Source: Marsupella aquatica
Taxonomy: Eukaryota; Marchantiophyta
NCBI GenBank assembly: GCA_973895155.1
Contig: OZ316894.1
Coordinates: forward strand, 22,816,001-22,880,000
DNA length: 64,000 nt
Reading direction: 5' to 3'
The position numbers and the translations under genes were made by a program. Numbering within the stretch: the stretch's first letter is position 1; every line of letters starts with the position of its first letter. Positions 34,204 to 46,400 of the stretch are shown piece by piece. The notes beneath the pieces are model-generated. The model was not told the DNA's origin, did not search any database, and saw nothing but the letters and a program-made list of their open reading frames with translations.

Positions 34204-37200
34204 ATTTTATTTGCCTCAATTGAAAAACATGCAATCAAGTATGAAACTCTCATGAGCCTTCTCTGCTACCGAGACAAACCCCCACCCACAAACCCCCACC
34301 CTTCCTGATGAATATTTTAGTAAATATTCACAAAAGTATCAGTAAGTAGCTAAGTGGCCTTAAGATATCTTGGTAAGAACAGCTTTAATGATCTTCCCAG
34401 TATAAGAAGGATGCAATGAAATCTAGCTTCTTATGCATCAATAAAAGCAGAATCTGTGAATTAATCTCACTTTCAGATTCTACAGTAAAGCAGCACGTGG
34501 AGAAGTCATCAAGCATTGTGGATACCAGGCCTACATGTTTTATTCATGTTTTTGTATAGTTTTGAAATGTGTGCCTTGTTGAATTTTGATGTCCTTAATT
34601 TCTACCTGTTCCAACCCCTGATTTTACCTTCTGTATACTTCCAGCAAGCCAAACTAGAGGCATTGGGCATACACAATCCTTCACAATTTCCAATTCTGAC
34701 TAGGACCGATTTGGATGCTACAGTTTCCAGGCCTCTGGTACCCCTCACGTCTAAGGAGAATGAAATCTTGATCATCTCGAAGAATGATCATAACTCTTGA
34801 ACTCAAAATAATAATTCAATTCAAACAGCATCATTGTGGAATGGGGAATGTCAAAGCAACCTCAGTTGAAATAGCACGAGCACAAATGGCGATGGCTATT
34901 CACACAATCAATTGGACCTACATGACTTCAATGTTGTTTATTTCCCTTGCAATTTGTCCTTCCTGACGTTGGGTTTGGTTTTATTTATCTGCCAACAAAT
35001 TGGACACATTGACCATTACTTGTTGCCAGTTACACCTTTTTCATTAGAATATGCCTTGTGATGACTTTTCAGTTCCCACAATCATCCACCCACTAAATTA
35101 AGATGATGCAATTCAAGTTCTTTCTGGGATTCTTTCCAATCTAAGTTGTCGGTGCCAGGTTCCATCATTCTCCTTCTGCCTCAAGGATAGGCGCTTGCTA
35201 ATAGGGCTCCTCCATTGAGTTCCTACTTGATGATTATCACTGACTAGCTTCTCTATCGAGCGAGCCACAAACATCCCATTGCACTTCGTGCTTGTCCATG
35301 CACAGTTATAGATCCTGGTGACATTGGCCACACTTTGGGACTGCAAAACCAAATCCTCCCACTATTATTCTGACCATTTGTTGATGGTACTCTAGTTCAG
35401 GCTTACTCGTTGGTGGCTTTTCAAAGATGCCCCAATATTTTACCACTGTTGGCATCCTTTGGATGAGAAATTCTGGCGTGACCTCATGTGGAGACCCCTA
35501 GTCACCAGAATGCAGGCACCCCTCCATTGGACAAAGGTAAACCGCAGGAAAATTAAATGAGGTGTGAATGGGAAATTCTTGCATGGGAAGCCAACAATTG
35601 CAACAATTGGTACTTTTGTTACCAAATTTTCTTCGATTCTCTCAATAAGTCTCCCATGTTTGCGGATCCTGATCACAAAGCTTACAAATCCCCTTAACCT
35701 CTCTAAGTTTGGGGACTGTTTCTTGATTCAATTGGGGTTCTCAACCTTCTTCAGCTCACAATGGCTGGCCGCAAATAACCTTTGTGAACTAAAGTAGGAT
35801 TTACATTTTTCATATTGTTCTGAGTACAAATACGGTGCACATAATTTCCTTAGATTAGATAGTAGTAACAAAATTGGCTATGTATTTAATACAAAATGTA
35901 CTACAAGTATTTAAAAGATCTACACAATTTTGGAAAATAATACAGTTGGCTCTGTTAAATGGTATTGACAGTGGGCCGAAAGATAGGGGAGAGTGTTTTC
36001 TTTAAGAATTTTCTCAGTAGCTGAAGTGGTAACAGCCCATTTTTCAAGCAAGAAGGACTGGTGACCTTAGTTATGGAACTATCATTCAGGAGGGGTAGCA
36101 ATCTCTCCCTAACCCAAGGGTCTATTTTTGTGGCAAACAAGAGCTATATTTGATATGATTGGACCAGAAGCAATTCAGAAAACTTTTTCTTCTAGAAAGA
36201 AGATGAAAGCCCCCCTTAGAAATCAGATTATTTGGGGAATACCGGAGATCGAGCTTCCCCAGCACACAGCTGGGATCCATAAGGATAACATTCTCTATGG
36301 CTTGTAGGATGTCTTGGCCTGACTAGGTCCTCCTTTTGCTGTAAGCGGGCTTCCACACCTTGAGGGTGCCTGCCCTGTAATTTTTATATGCTCCTGGTCT
36401 GCCCTCTGACCTTCTATGAAGCATTTCCCTCTTTTATTTAAAATTTTAATAAAATCCCCCAAAATGGAAAATTTCAGAAAATAGGAGATTGGCGAGTGAT
36501 GGTGGGGCCTGTGGGTCAGGGTGACGACTTGGCTCCCCAAGTTATCAGAATTTCTGACAAATTGGCCGAGGCTCAGCTATGTTTTCTGTCTAAAAAACTC
36601 AAAACTTCCCTTTTGTTGAAATTAATTATGCCAGAGAACATGAGCCGAATTTTTGCTAAAGAAATATAACCTTGGTAAAAGCAAGTTATTTGTCTAAAGA
36701 AAATATATAAAGGTGAGGGACCAATTTATTATAATAGCAAATAAACAAGGTTGGGTGCAACTAATACCCTTTTCCAAGTGTACTCAAAATGTACTGTTGG
36801 ACAGTGGGTACCTCAGGAATGTTTGTCATGTTTGGTTCCAATTTCCACTCATGGCTCATGGAGGTCGAAGATGCAACACTTCCGATGGTCACAATGTTCT
36901 TTGAAGAGATATTAATTTATTTTTTAAAACTTGTGGTTAGCCTTGGTCCTCTTTAAGTTTGCAAGAATGAATGTTATCAATCTTGCTGTTGCCTCTTAGA
37001 CTTACCAATTGACATACTTTTGCGGTTGAACGCAAGCACAGATTCTTCTGATGATCTACTGCTGATTGCTCAACTTTGTCGCATTTCTGCATCATGGGAG
37101 TTGACAATGCTACTACTAGCCTAATGTATATACCTTTGTTGCTGTGGCTCAAGCTTTATATGATTGCTGATTGCTCAGAGTGGGCATTGCCCAGTTGAAA

Positions 37201-39324
37201 ATCATATGTTTGTGGGGGGAATTTCACTCCCAAGCAGAAATTTCCAAATCAGAGAGGTTGCCAGCACAACTACATATGCAGACGTTGCTGGGTTACTTTA
37301 TGTCAGGCGGAACGTCGTATGGACATGCTAAAACGTCCCGGAAGTTGTTCATAATGTTTGCGTCCTCCCATACGGCAATTAGAGTACTTCGTCTCACAAG
37401 TGATCACTTCCAATTTTTTGATTTTCAACTTGACTAGGCAGCTGAGTTCAGAGAAATGCTATCTTTTGTGGTTTTCTAAACTGAAGTGATGATTGTGGTC
37501 TAGAAAGATTTGATTTTACAATTCCGTCCTTCCTCACTGAACTAAATGAGTGTGTCTGACTTCATGACGTGATGGCTTGATTATGCATAAGAAAGATCAA
37601 GAAGGTGCTTTAGTGCTTGATTTGTGAATATTCATTGTAGTCTTGATCTCTGGGGCACATGGAAGGGGAACCATTTGCATTGAAGTTACTTAAAATTCTC
37701 ACTATATATATAGCCTCAAATTTACTCCACGTGTACACATGATTATGCAATTATTGTAAAAGAGGGTAAGAAGGTAATTGCCTACATATCTAGTATGAAA
37801 GATTCAACAATTGCCCTTATTTCAAAGACAGTAATAGGCCAGGCACAACTGCCAAGTTCTCTTCAGCTTTGTGCATTTTATCTGTTGACCTTTATGCAGT
37901 GTTCCAAATTTTATTTGGAAATTGAAAGATATTACCAGGAGAAACAATTGAGAAAGAATCAGTACTCAGAGCATTATTTTCCGCAAAAATAGAATGCACT
38001 CAACACCTGGTGTGAGACATCCATGGTTTCAGTGGGAATGAATTTTGGCCAATTCTTCAACATTTATAAATACCTTGCTAAAAGCACTCAAGGCATCTAT
38101 TTGGAGAAAGTCTTAATCTTGCACATTGATTCCATAGTAGTAGTTGTATGAAATCGGGTAAGAAATCAATGACTACGTAACTTCACAAGTTCCTACTTTT
38201 ATTTAATTGGCCATACCTGACCTCAACAATTTAATTAGTTTAGATCAAATTAATGAATTCAACAAGACTGTTCAAAGCTATTTTATATGTTCAAGAGGAA
38301 TACTTGGCTAAACCAACACATGCCAAAACGTATTTGTGAAAGGGAATGGCGATGGATTCATTGGTTGTGTAGCAAAGATCATCCCAATTACTGGCGAGCA
38401 GAACTGTTTGTGAAAATCTTTCATATATATGTAAGAGTGTCAACATGAACCTACAACCCTGTTCCAGCTCGTTTGCCTCATATATTTCATGGACCCCTTC
38501 TTAGAAAACACCCTGCAACTTCTGAGGGAAGGAATTTACTACTTCCAAATATTGCATTAAAACTGTGGAGTGAGGAACTAAGTTTCAGGCAAAAATATGT
38601 CTTTTTCTCCATATGATGAGATTCAAGAAGATGAATTCTCAAATTTTGTTTGGAGCACATTATTCTGACTAGTAAATTGTAGTTTGCGATTGTCATTGAA
38701 TTATTTAGAGCTTGTGTCAACCCTTCATATCCCTAGTTTTGGATCACATCTTGAACTCCACTTCAAAACATTCACTACTGATGTTGCCTCAATTCTACAA
38801 CTTTATTATTTCCTCTGCATATATTATAGACATTTCCTCATTAAGACTTCACACTCAAAAATAGGCCCCAGTCTCAATGTACAATGCTTTCATATTTTAA
38901 CTACAAATCTCAAGAAATGTTGGATTGGCACGCAGTATTAAGCACTATCCACCAAACTGCCTGAGGAGGTTTTGGCCCCGCAGGTAACCTCATTGGCAAG
39001 ATGGATATTACATTTCAATGAAAATTTGCAAACATCCCATTAACCTGTCACAAATGGCATCTCCAATCCGGGCTCCAATTCAATTCACCAATTCAAACGC
39101 AAGAATGTTATATGTATTCCCCAAAATTGTGTGCTCCTCATGGAGCATTACTTTAGCTTTTCCTTGACCTTATCTCTTGCTTTTGTATCTTTCATCAGGT
39201 TTCTGTGTAAAGGTTGTTGTCTTGTCTTTCACCCACGATGGATTTCTTGAGTAGTGGTGCTTCTCTAACAGTCGCTTAAGATCAAAATCAGGGGCTTTTG
39301 GCTCACTTTGGTTGAAGAGTATAG
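33609..39324. other. 5.7-kb stretch without recognised gene
   Basis: No frame with recognisable homology. An exon-like piece at 34644-34800, preceded by a pyrimidine tract and AG and ending in TGA, was considered but has no partner exons. It contains a (TTA)n microsatellite. The left end presumably holds the promoter of gene C, the right end the 3' untranslated region of gene D. Confidence 0.45.
34174..34203. repeat. (TTA)n microsatellite
   Basis: About ten uninterrupted TTA units; likely length-variable. Confidence 0.95.
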
Positions 39325-40074
39325 TTACCTTCGTCTTCTTCTTGGGCTTCTACTCTTGCTCTTGCTCCTACTTCTATTTCTATTTCTATTCCTACTTCTG
39401 CTTCTACTCCTGTGTTTACGAGGGCTCCTGCTTCTGCTCCGACTTTCACGGATTGTGATGCCAAATCTTCGGTTTGCACCACCACGAATGACTCTTAGTC
39501 GTTCAAAGTGCTTACAAAATGCTCTTGTGAGTGTGTAGTGTTTGCTACCGACCTTGCTTTCATAGCAATCCAGCTTCTTTTTTGAAATCAGCTCAGACAA
39601 ACTGGCTTGAAGGTTCTTTTTGAACTTTCTTCCCAACTTCAATTCATACCAATCTTCAATGTTCCGTACCATGGCCCTTTTGCTGAACCCATGGTATCGT
39701 TTCCTGTTGCGGGTTCTTCCACAATTTAAGCGAAGGAGGGCGTCATGGATGAGATGGGCAAATGTTGCATGATGCTTCTTTCGCATAGCTGGTGTAGAAC
39801 CCCCCCTCCATCGCCCCCTTCTCCCCTTTCTTGTGGGTATTTTTCTTCTTTTCCATCGATGATATCTCTTCTTTAATTTTCTCTTCTTCCTAGGATGCTT
39901 TTGTTTTTTGCCGTGCCTCGTCTTTAATTTTGTTTCCTGTGGACCTCCTTTCTCATCACCCTCTTCCTTAGGTTTCTCTGGTGGTGATCCTTCCTCTAAA
40001 TTCCCATCTGGATTTGGACCTTCAGGTGCTGTAGCTGGGGCGTCAGCCCCTTGAGGATCACCACTACCACTCAT
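39325..40074 (-). CDS. H15-domain protein with RS-type tail (249 aa), gene D
   Basis: The start is taken at the ATG 40072-40074 (MSGSGDPQG); the open frame extends 12 codons upstream only to a GTG. The N-terminus is acidic/Pro-rich (1-45), then a strongly basic KKRKLKKR/RKGRRGRWR linker (about 50-100). The H15 domain lies at about 103-185 (HATFAHLIHDALLRLNC ... SKRAMVRNIEDWY ... ASLSELISKKKL). The motif LRVIRGGANRRFGITI (193-208) matches A and C, and the protein ends in a compact RSRSRSP/RNRNRNRSRSKSKS tail. Divergent from gene E across 906 bp. It is the shortest member of this subtype and lacks the long C-terminal region of A and C. Function inferred as for its neighbours. Confidence 0.85.
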   Translation of the reverse strand: MSGSGDPQGADAPATAPEGPNPDGNLEEGSPPEKPKEEGDEKGGPQETKLKTRHGKKQKHPRKKRKLKKRYHRWKRRKIPTRKGRRGRWRGGSTPAMRKKHHATFAHLIHDALLRLNCGRTRNRKRYHGFSKRAMVRNIEDWYELKLGRKFKKNLQASLSELISKKKLDCYESKVGSKHYTLTRAFCKHFERLRVIRGGANRRFGITIRESRSRSRSPRKHRSRSRSRNRNRNRSRSKSKSRSPRRRRR

Positions 40075-40980
40075 GTTAGACTCCCCTTCAATTTCTCTCA
40101 GGGATCCCACGTGTCAACCCTACAACTCATTGATGATTACTGGCATCACAAAATCTTGCTTAGCTGATTGCTTTGCTTGATGTGTCCCTTCGTGTCATCA
40201 TCAGCTGGTGCTGTCTAATGAGTGTAACATTTTTGTCATGTGCCACAATTACAACCTCCACATGAGGGTCATGTGTACATACCCCTTGAGTCAATCCAAA
40301 ATTGAGTGTGGAGGGCACAGATGATTTGCAATACTCTCACCTAGCAATTTGATTGGCTATCCAAAGGTTGGCAATGACATATAGGTTGGATCACCATATG
40401 AAAGGGTACTATAGGGTTCTAGCTTAATTGGTGACTCTTGAAGTGTACCCATTGTTTCTAGTGACTAGAGCCGTTGGATGCTATGACACATCATCAATCC
40501 AAAAGCAATGGCTCATCTAGCGGCTGAGATTAAGCCTGACTGTGAAAGATGGTGAACATTGAGAGGGAATTGTGGAGGGGTGGTGGACCAATCTGTGGGT
40601 GCTGCATCCTATGTTAGTGATTGGTAACTATTGGCAGCAACCTTTGGAAAGAGTTGCTGCATTTGAGATCTCCCTATATGTTATAAGAGGACCTCAATTC
40701 TGGTTTATAATTTTTGGTCCATGTGTTCTTTGTAGGTCTTCAATGTTGTTTTTGTAATTCTGCTTATGCATTGTTTTATTTTAGGAACAATGGTCATAGT
40801 TTAGACTCTAGTTAGTTCACCCTTCCCCCTTCCTTTTTTTTCCTTTAGAGTCAGATTTTTGGTTCCTACTCCATCCATAAGCAACTTCCACAACATTTAT
40901 GTAGTGAAGGCTACAATTAAAGCAAGCTGGCGTTGTTAACTGCACCTTCTAGTGCAGGGTGTGAGAAAGTTGCCACAACC
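40075..40980. promoter_or_regulatory. Divergent intergenic region between genes D and E
   Basis: 906 bp between the two start codons, which face away from each other, repeating the A/B arrangement. No individual promoter element was identified with confidence. Confidence 0.5.
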
Positions 40981-41577
40981 ATGAATGGGGGTGGGGATTT
41001 GATGATGGGGGATCCATCAGGGTCCAAAGGAAAGGGGAAGAACTTCCAGCACCCCACTTATGCACATTTGATTCATGATGCAATCAGCACACTTAAGCAA
41101 AGGGGTGGGTCAAGTGCCATTGCCATTCGTAAAAATATTGAACAAAAAATGGGACCTGTGTTGGGACCTAACTACAAAAAAATTGTTGGTTCTACTCTCT
41201 CCAAACTTGCAAAGTCTGGGAAGCTGATAAAGACTGGAAACACTTTCAAGTTGAGTCCTGAATTCAAGCAAGAGCACCTGAGACGTCGTAGACGCCATCA
41301 TCATAAGAAGAGGAGACGACACCGAAGGCGCAGGAGGCGAAGAAAAGGACGAGGGAGGAAGAAAAAGAAGGTTCACAGGAGAAGGAGGAGAAGAAGAAGA
41401 AGACGAGGAAGAAAAGGAGGCAGGAGGAAACGCAGACATAGACGCAGGAGAAGATCACATTCTCCCAAACATAAGCATCGGCGCCGACGCAGGAGAAGAA
41501 GAAGAAGATCAAGGTCTCGAAGGAGAGGAAGATCTCATGCTACAGGTTGGAAGAGAGAGTTTGTCGTTATTGCCTAA
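40981..41577 (+). CDS. Linker-histone H15 domain with poly-arginine protamine-like tail (198 aa), gene E
   Basis: Paralogue of gene B. The ATG at 40981 gives MNGGGDLMMGDPSGSKG, matching the DDLMIGEPSGSKG of B, which supports both starts. H15 is at about 26-95 (TYAHLIHDAISTLKQRGGSS, AIRKNIEQKMG, YKKIVGSTLSKLAKSGKLIKTG). Residues 101-190 are dominated by Arg in runs with Lys, His and Gly and a HSPKHKHRRR patch. The C-terminus GWKREFVVIA is short and unlike the His/Ser end of B. Intronless. The tail is coded by AGA/AGG/CGA/CGC mixtures rather than one triplet, so it is kept by selection for protein rather than being a plain microsatellite. Confidence 0.9.
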   Translation: MNGGGDLMMGDPSGSKGKGKNFQHPTYAHLIHDAISTLKQRGGSSAIAIRKNIEQKMGPVLGPNYKKIVGSTLSKLAKSGKLIKTGNTFKLSPEFKQEHLRRRRRHHHKKRRRHRRRRRRRKGRGRKKKKVHRRRRRRRRRRGRKGGRRKRRHRRRRRSHSPKHKHRRRRRRRRRRSRSRRRGRSHATGWKREFVVIA

Positions 41578-43461
41578 AGCACTCCCAATCTTTAAAAAAA
41601 AAACAAGCAGTGACAATGTCAATAAGTCCACTATTAATAGAGCCATGATCGGCACATGAGATAAGCATCTATGGACATCACTCTAAAATGGAAAGGCTCC
41701 TATGTACCCAAAACTGACTTTAACTAGTAAAAAAGCAGATACATTAGTTCAACATATCTTGCTTTGTTAGAATCAGTAGAGAACAGGCTTATGGCATAAT
41801 ATAATAAAGGAAGAAATAATACTTTTATGACTAGTAGGTGGTATAAGAGTCATAAGTTTATAACTATTTCCCCTTTGCATGTTGACCATCGAGAAAATAT
41901 TTGTGGGCAATTAAGATTTCATAACGTTTAGAAAGCCACATAATCACTTACAGAAAAATGCCCCTCGAATATCCTCACTCATAATTAAAATACTGGAACT
42001 TTAGTCGCACCTATGTCACCCATAATGAAATTGGCTCGACTGAGTCCTACAACCTTTGATGATGACAATGCAGGAACACGCTCACCCAGCAAACGAGCTG
42101 TGGAAGAGTTGAACGATTAATGAGACTTGGTGGGAGACAAGCCATTGAACCTACAGACAAATCTTAATGAATTCATAGCAGAAACGTTGATGATCAATCT
42201 TACACTAGATAAATAATACAGAAGGGATTGATACGTCCATATGGAAAACCCATTCTAGATCACATCCAACAATATGATGAAGTTTCTCTAATATAGAATC
42301 AGTTATGAGTCTCTTCTTCAAGTGTAATTGAAGAAAACTATGACAGCAAACTCTAAGCAACAGATTCTTATCTTAATAATCTAAATAAAGCGTGAACGCC
42401 ATATTCTTGGGCTCTGCAGAGTATAACCAAATGCTACATTTTAGACACGTTTTTCCGTGTCTTCTGCAAGAGACCTTTCATCGTTTGGTGATTCTCATTT
42501 AATCTACTTTAGGTGGGGTAAGATGCGCTAGATTACATGATAACTGGCCAAGGTTATGCAAATGAAAAGTTTTATCTTGACGAAGTGCTAGCGTCTGTCT
42601 CTAAACTTGAAATTTGTTGAAGAGAAACCTACATTGGGCAAGATGGCCGCCTTCCAAATAGACCAAACTTTTCTCAGATGTTGCAAATGTCTTTTGCATG
42701 CACAACCTTGAAACAAAGAATATAGAAGTTGTGTTAAAGAGGAGACGGTCACACTTGGGTCAGTCTTGTCTGCTCATAAGAATCAATTGTGAGTTCTGTT
42801 GGTTCTTTAGAACAACTAAACATCTCGTCAATGAAGATCAACAAATCTCGAATCTCAGTGCTTGAAACCCGAACACTATGGTGTAGAGACTTCTGAAACA
42901 TTTGTTGCTTTTCAACAAGAGTCTATAGAACTGAGCATTCATTCCTGAAAATAAAACGGTGAACGACTTGGGGGGGAATTGTTGCGTAGGTTGGATCACT
43001 GGAGAAGTAATCAAACAACCTGGATACAAGGGTACTATAGTCTGAATCAGATTCCATGAGAACTAGGAAAATGGTCGCAAAGCATTGCTGTGAGCACAAT
43101 CATGTAAAGAATCACTATTGTGATAACGTTCGCGACCTCTTCACAAAATCGTCACGCCGAAAATAGTGCTTACATCTTTGGTATTGATCTTTCATGTCCA
43201 CAGATGGTAATTAGTATTGGCCTCACACATTTGAAATATACTTTGGCAAGCGCAGTACATATAAATTATCAATTGGATCTTAAAACCTGAAGTCATAGCT
43301 TACTCGCTTCAAACATAGCATTCTTCGCAGAGAGCATCACCGGGGTGTATCGAGACATTGAAGGAATCACTTTATTTACAATTACACTGATTGCGAGAAC
43401 GCTATAGGTAAAAATGGAACTTTTTGACCAGTGGCGATAAAAGGTTCAATCGGCTCATACA
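41578..43461. other. Intergenic stretch between gene E and the GnTI stop codon
   Basis: No recognised gene. The right part presumably contains the 3' untranslated region of the minus-strand GnTI gene. Confidence 0.4.
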
Positions 43462-46400
43462 TCATTGGTCCTCTAAAAGTTCCGAGTTAGTGCTGACAAA
43501 GAATACTCTACTCAGTCCCTGCCATCTGAAAACAACCACTCCTTTATATCCCGTTCGTGGCACTCCATCCTGACGAACACCGTACATGCAAGTTGCGTCA
43601 ATGTCTTTCAGCAAACCCTTTCAGCGAAAGACTTACGTCATACCGATATTTATCTAGTGGACACTACTCAGTTCTTTAATGCAATGAATACAATAAAACT
43701 TCTGAATAGAGAGAGAACAAAGGAGAATAGAGGAAAGCGTGGGGAGCAGGACAAAGATTGAGGGCAGAAGTACAGCAAAAACATTGAGAAGAGAAATAAC
43801 CAAGGCCTCGTTACACTTGCACAATCAAGAAGCAACAAGTCAGCACCGGAGGTGACTTCTATAGCTGAGGAAATTTAAGGCCTTCGTAATTACAGTGGCA
43901 TAGGAAAATGACAATTGAACCTTCACCAATTGTTAACGAGCCCCAATATGCTTGACGTAGACAGATCTTGACCGAACGTCACCTGGATAGCAAGAAAAAA
44001 ATTAAGGTACCTTCCATTCTTCGAAAACACCAAACTGTCGGGCCGCTTCCTCGAACATTCCTTGATGAACGTATTCAATCCGTACATCTGCTTCCAGCCT
44101 GGTGGCTTCCAAGGCAGCTCCTTCGAGACGGATTGGCATTGCTTCATTCATTACAGCTGCAAAGTCCTTAGAGTATTGGGGCTGCGTAAATCACCCACAC
44201 AAATTCAAGTGGGAATCAGCCGGAAGAAATTACACACTTCACATCCCTAGTTTGACTAACTGTACCTGGTCTTAAACTGCCAGTACACCGTTGCGTTGGT
44301 ATTATTCAAAACGAACAGCGAGTACTCAGAACTCCGCAAAGCCATGCCCTTTTCCCCTTAGTTTCCACATTAAATGTGGATCATTAGTACCTTGATTTTA
44401 TCATAGTCTCTTTCCAGGGTTTGAGTTTGGTGTAGGTAGTTAATGCCACTACTTTCTTAGGTTTCTTTGGCATTCTCAGGACGTTTTTCTCCGTTTTTTT
44501 TGCTGTACTTTGTTGACACAAATTCAGCAAATCTGTTCTTCCCTTTTCAAGATCGTACTGGCGTTGACTGCCAACTCTCCTGCTCTAACAGTTAGAGCTA
44601 CCTCCAAAGAAAACCAGTGAAAAACGTTTCAAGATCGTAACAATTCGTATTAAATGACAGGGTCAATTTTATTAAACCGTTTCACAAGCCAACCACATTT
44701 TCTCTCTCCTGCACGAACTATCGCAAGAAGTTTGGCTCCTTAAACCCATTAAAATACATTTAAAAGGAAAGGGGAATTTGTACCTCGAGTAAATAGCTCA
44801 AGTCAGCCGTTTTCCAATCGACCTGCGCAGACGCAATGACAAAATCAATTTCTGAAGAACCATCCAACCCTGCTCGCTAGAAGAAGGCACTGAAGTTACC
44901 ATAGACAATGTGCTGAATAGAAAGCTTGCAAATAGGTCTCCACGAGACAGTTTCGGAGTGAGTTCTCAACAACTACTGTCTATTGGACTTGGGATCACAG
45001 ATAAATTAAGAAGTTCAAATCAGACATAACAGAAACCTATCAAGTCATAATATATTATTAGAGAACTTTCACTAATCTCACTGATGCCAAATAATCCAGA
45101 AAGCCAAGCCGTTAATGTACTTGCATATACTATCCTTCTTACGAGACAGGGGAAACCTTACAGGTTCATCGTTGAGCTTGATAGGCGCCAGATACTGTTT
45201 AAAAAACTGCCCTTGGCTTGACCCCTGCCCAATGCAACAGATATATTTTCAAAAGCTGATTGGCCATTGCCAAATCTGCTTCTCCAATAAACAACGTAGC
45301 AAGTCGAGCTATCCACGTGAGAATATTACACAATCGACTTAGCGACACATCCAAAAACGAAAGGACACTATGGTTTATACGGGCACTGTCATCTAAGAGG
45401 TCCGGATGAAATTCATTTCTTAAAACCGCTGTAGCTGAAAACCTACTTCTAGAATTTGAAATGACATGTCAGTTTCTTTCAGACAGACGATCAAGCCATA
45501 GGAAAATTTGAAAAGGTAGAGAAGTCGTGCGCGAAGAAGTACATACTTGCTCGCCGAAATTGTATGTCCGGCATACTTCTGGTCTGATGAAATGTCTACC
45601 TTTCCGGTTAGCGCTCTGTCTCATCCAATCATCCCAATATGTGTGATAGAAGTTCAGGAAGTATGCATGTATTAAGGAGCAGCAGGCAAAAGGCATTCCC
45701 TAAGAGGTCATCTTGGTGAATACCAAATCCATTGGTAGATCTATCAAAAGTTTTGATACCTACCCATTTTTATTACCTCAAAAACAACAAAAAGAAGTTA
45801 ACTTAGAGGACATCCAAGTTGCGACGGGACAGTCATTATCATCTAAACCTGCACGTTTGACAGCCAACTAACTAGAAAGCTAACTTTTGTCGATCCTCCA
45901 GTAACAGAACGGTTGTAAAATGCATGATAAAGAGGATATGCATCGGGCCACTTAGGAGCCAGCTCATCCCAGATCGCTTTGTTTAGCATCCAGCCAAGAC
46001 CTGGAAAGAAATCAGAACGATAAAGCTTCTCTGCCAATGACCACAAACGAAGGAGATATCAGCGATCAATATAGTTTAGTAAGACCTGTTTAGGATCTCC
46101 ACATGAATATGCAATGTCGGGCTGATTTTCTCTATAAACACTTGCAAACGAGCAAAACTGAGGCAAGACACTCAGGAACAGAACCGGGCTCTTAAAGTTT
46201 TACCTGAATCTTGAACAAATTGTTTCTGGCCATTGTCATTCCATGATGATACAGCCATGAGAGATCTGAGATTGGAATCAACCCGATAATCATTTCAGAT
46301 CTAACGCCAAAGTCAGGAGGATAAAGAACATATTAATCAGGGCAGGGCAGGGCAGCTTCTACAGGTCCCCGATTGATAAACACTATTAAAGTACAATGAT

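Noticed and set aside
34516-34800. Terminal exon with QAKLEALGIHNPSQFPILT
   Set aside because: It has a good acceptor and a stop, but no partner exons, no recognised homology and no conserved motif.
40075-40110. Upstream extension of gene D beginning at GTG
   Set aside because: A nuclear plant gene is expected to use ATG; the ATG at 40074 gives a normal start.
43923-44010. A 28-base intron (GTACC...TATCCAG) after GnTI exon 17, giving a C-terminus VTFGQDL
   Set aside because: Too short for a plant intron, and a far better final exon (DGVPRTGYKGVVVF, 43462-43569) exists further downstream.
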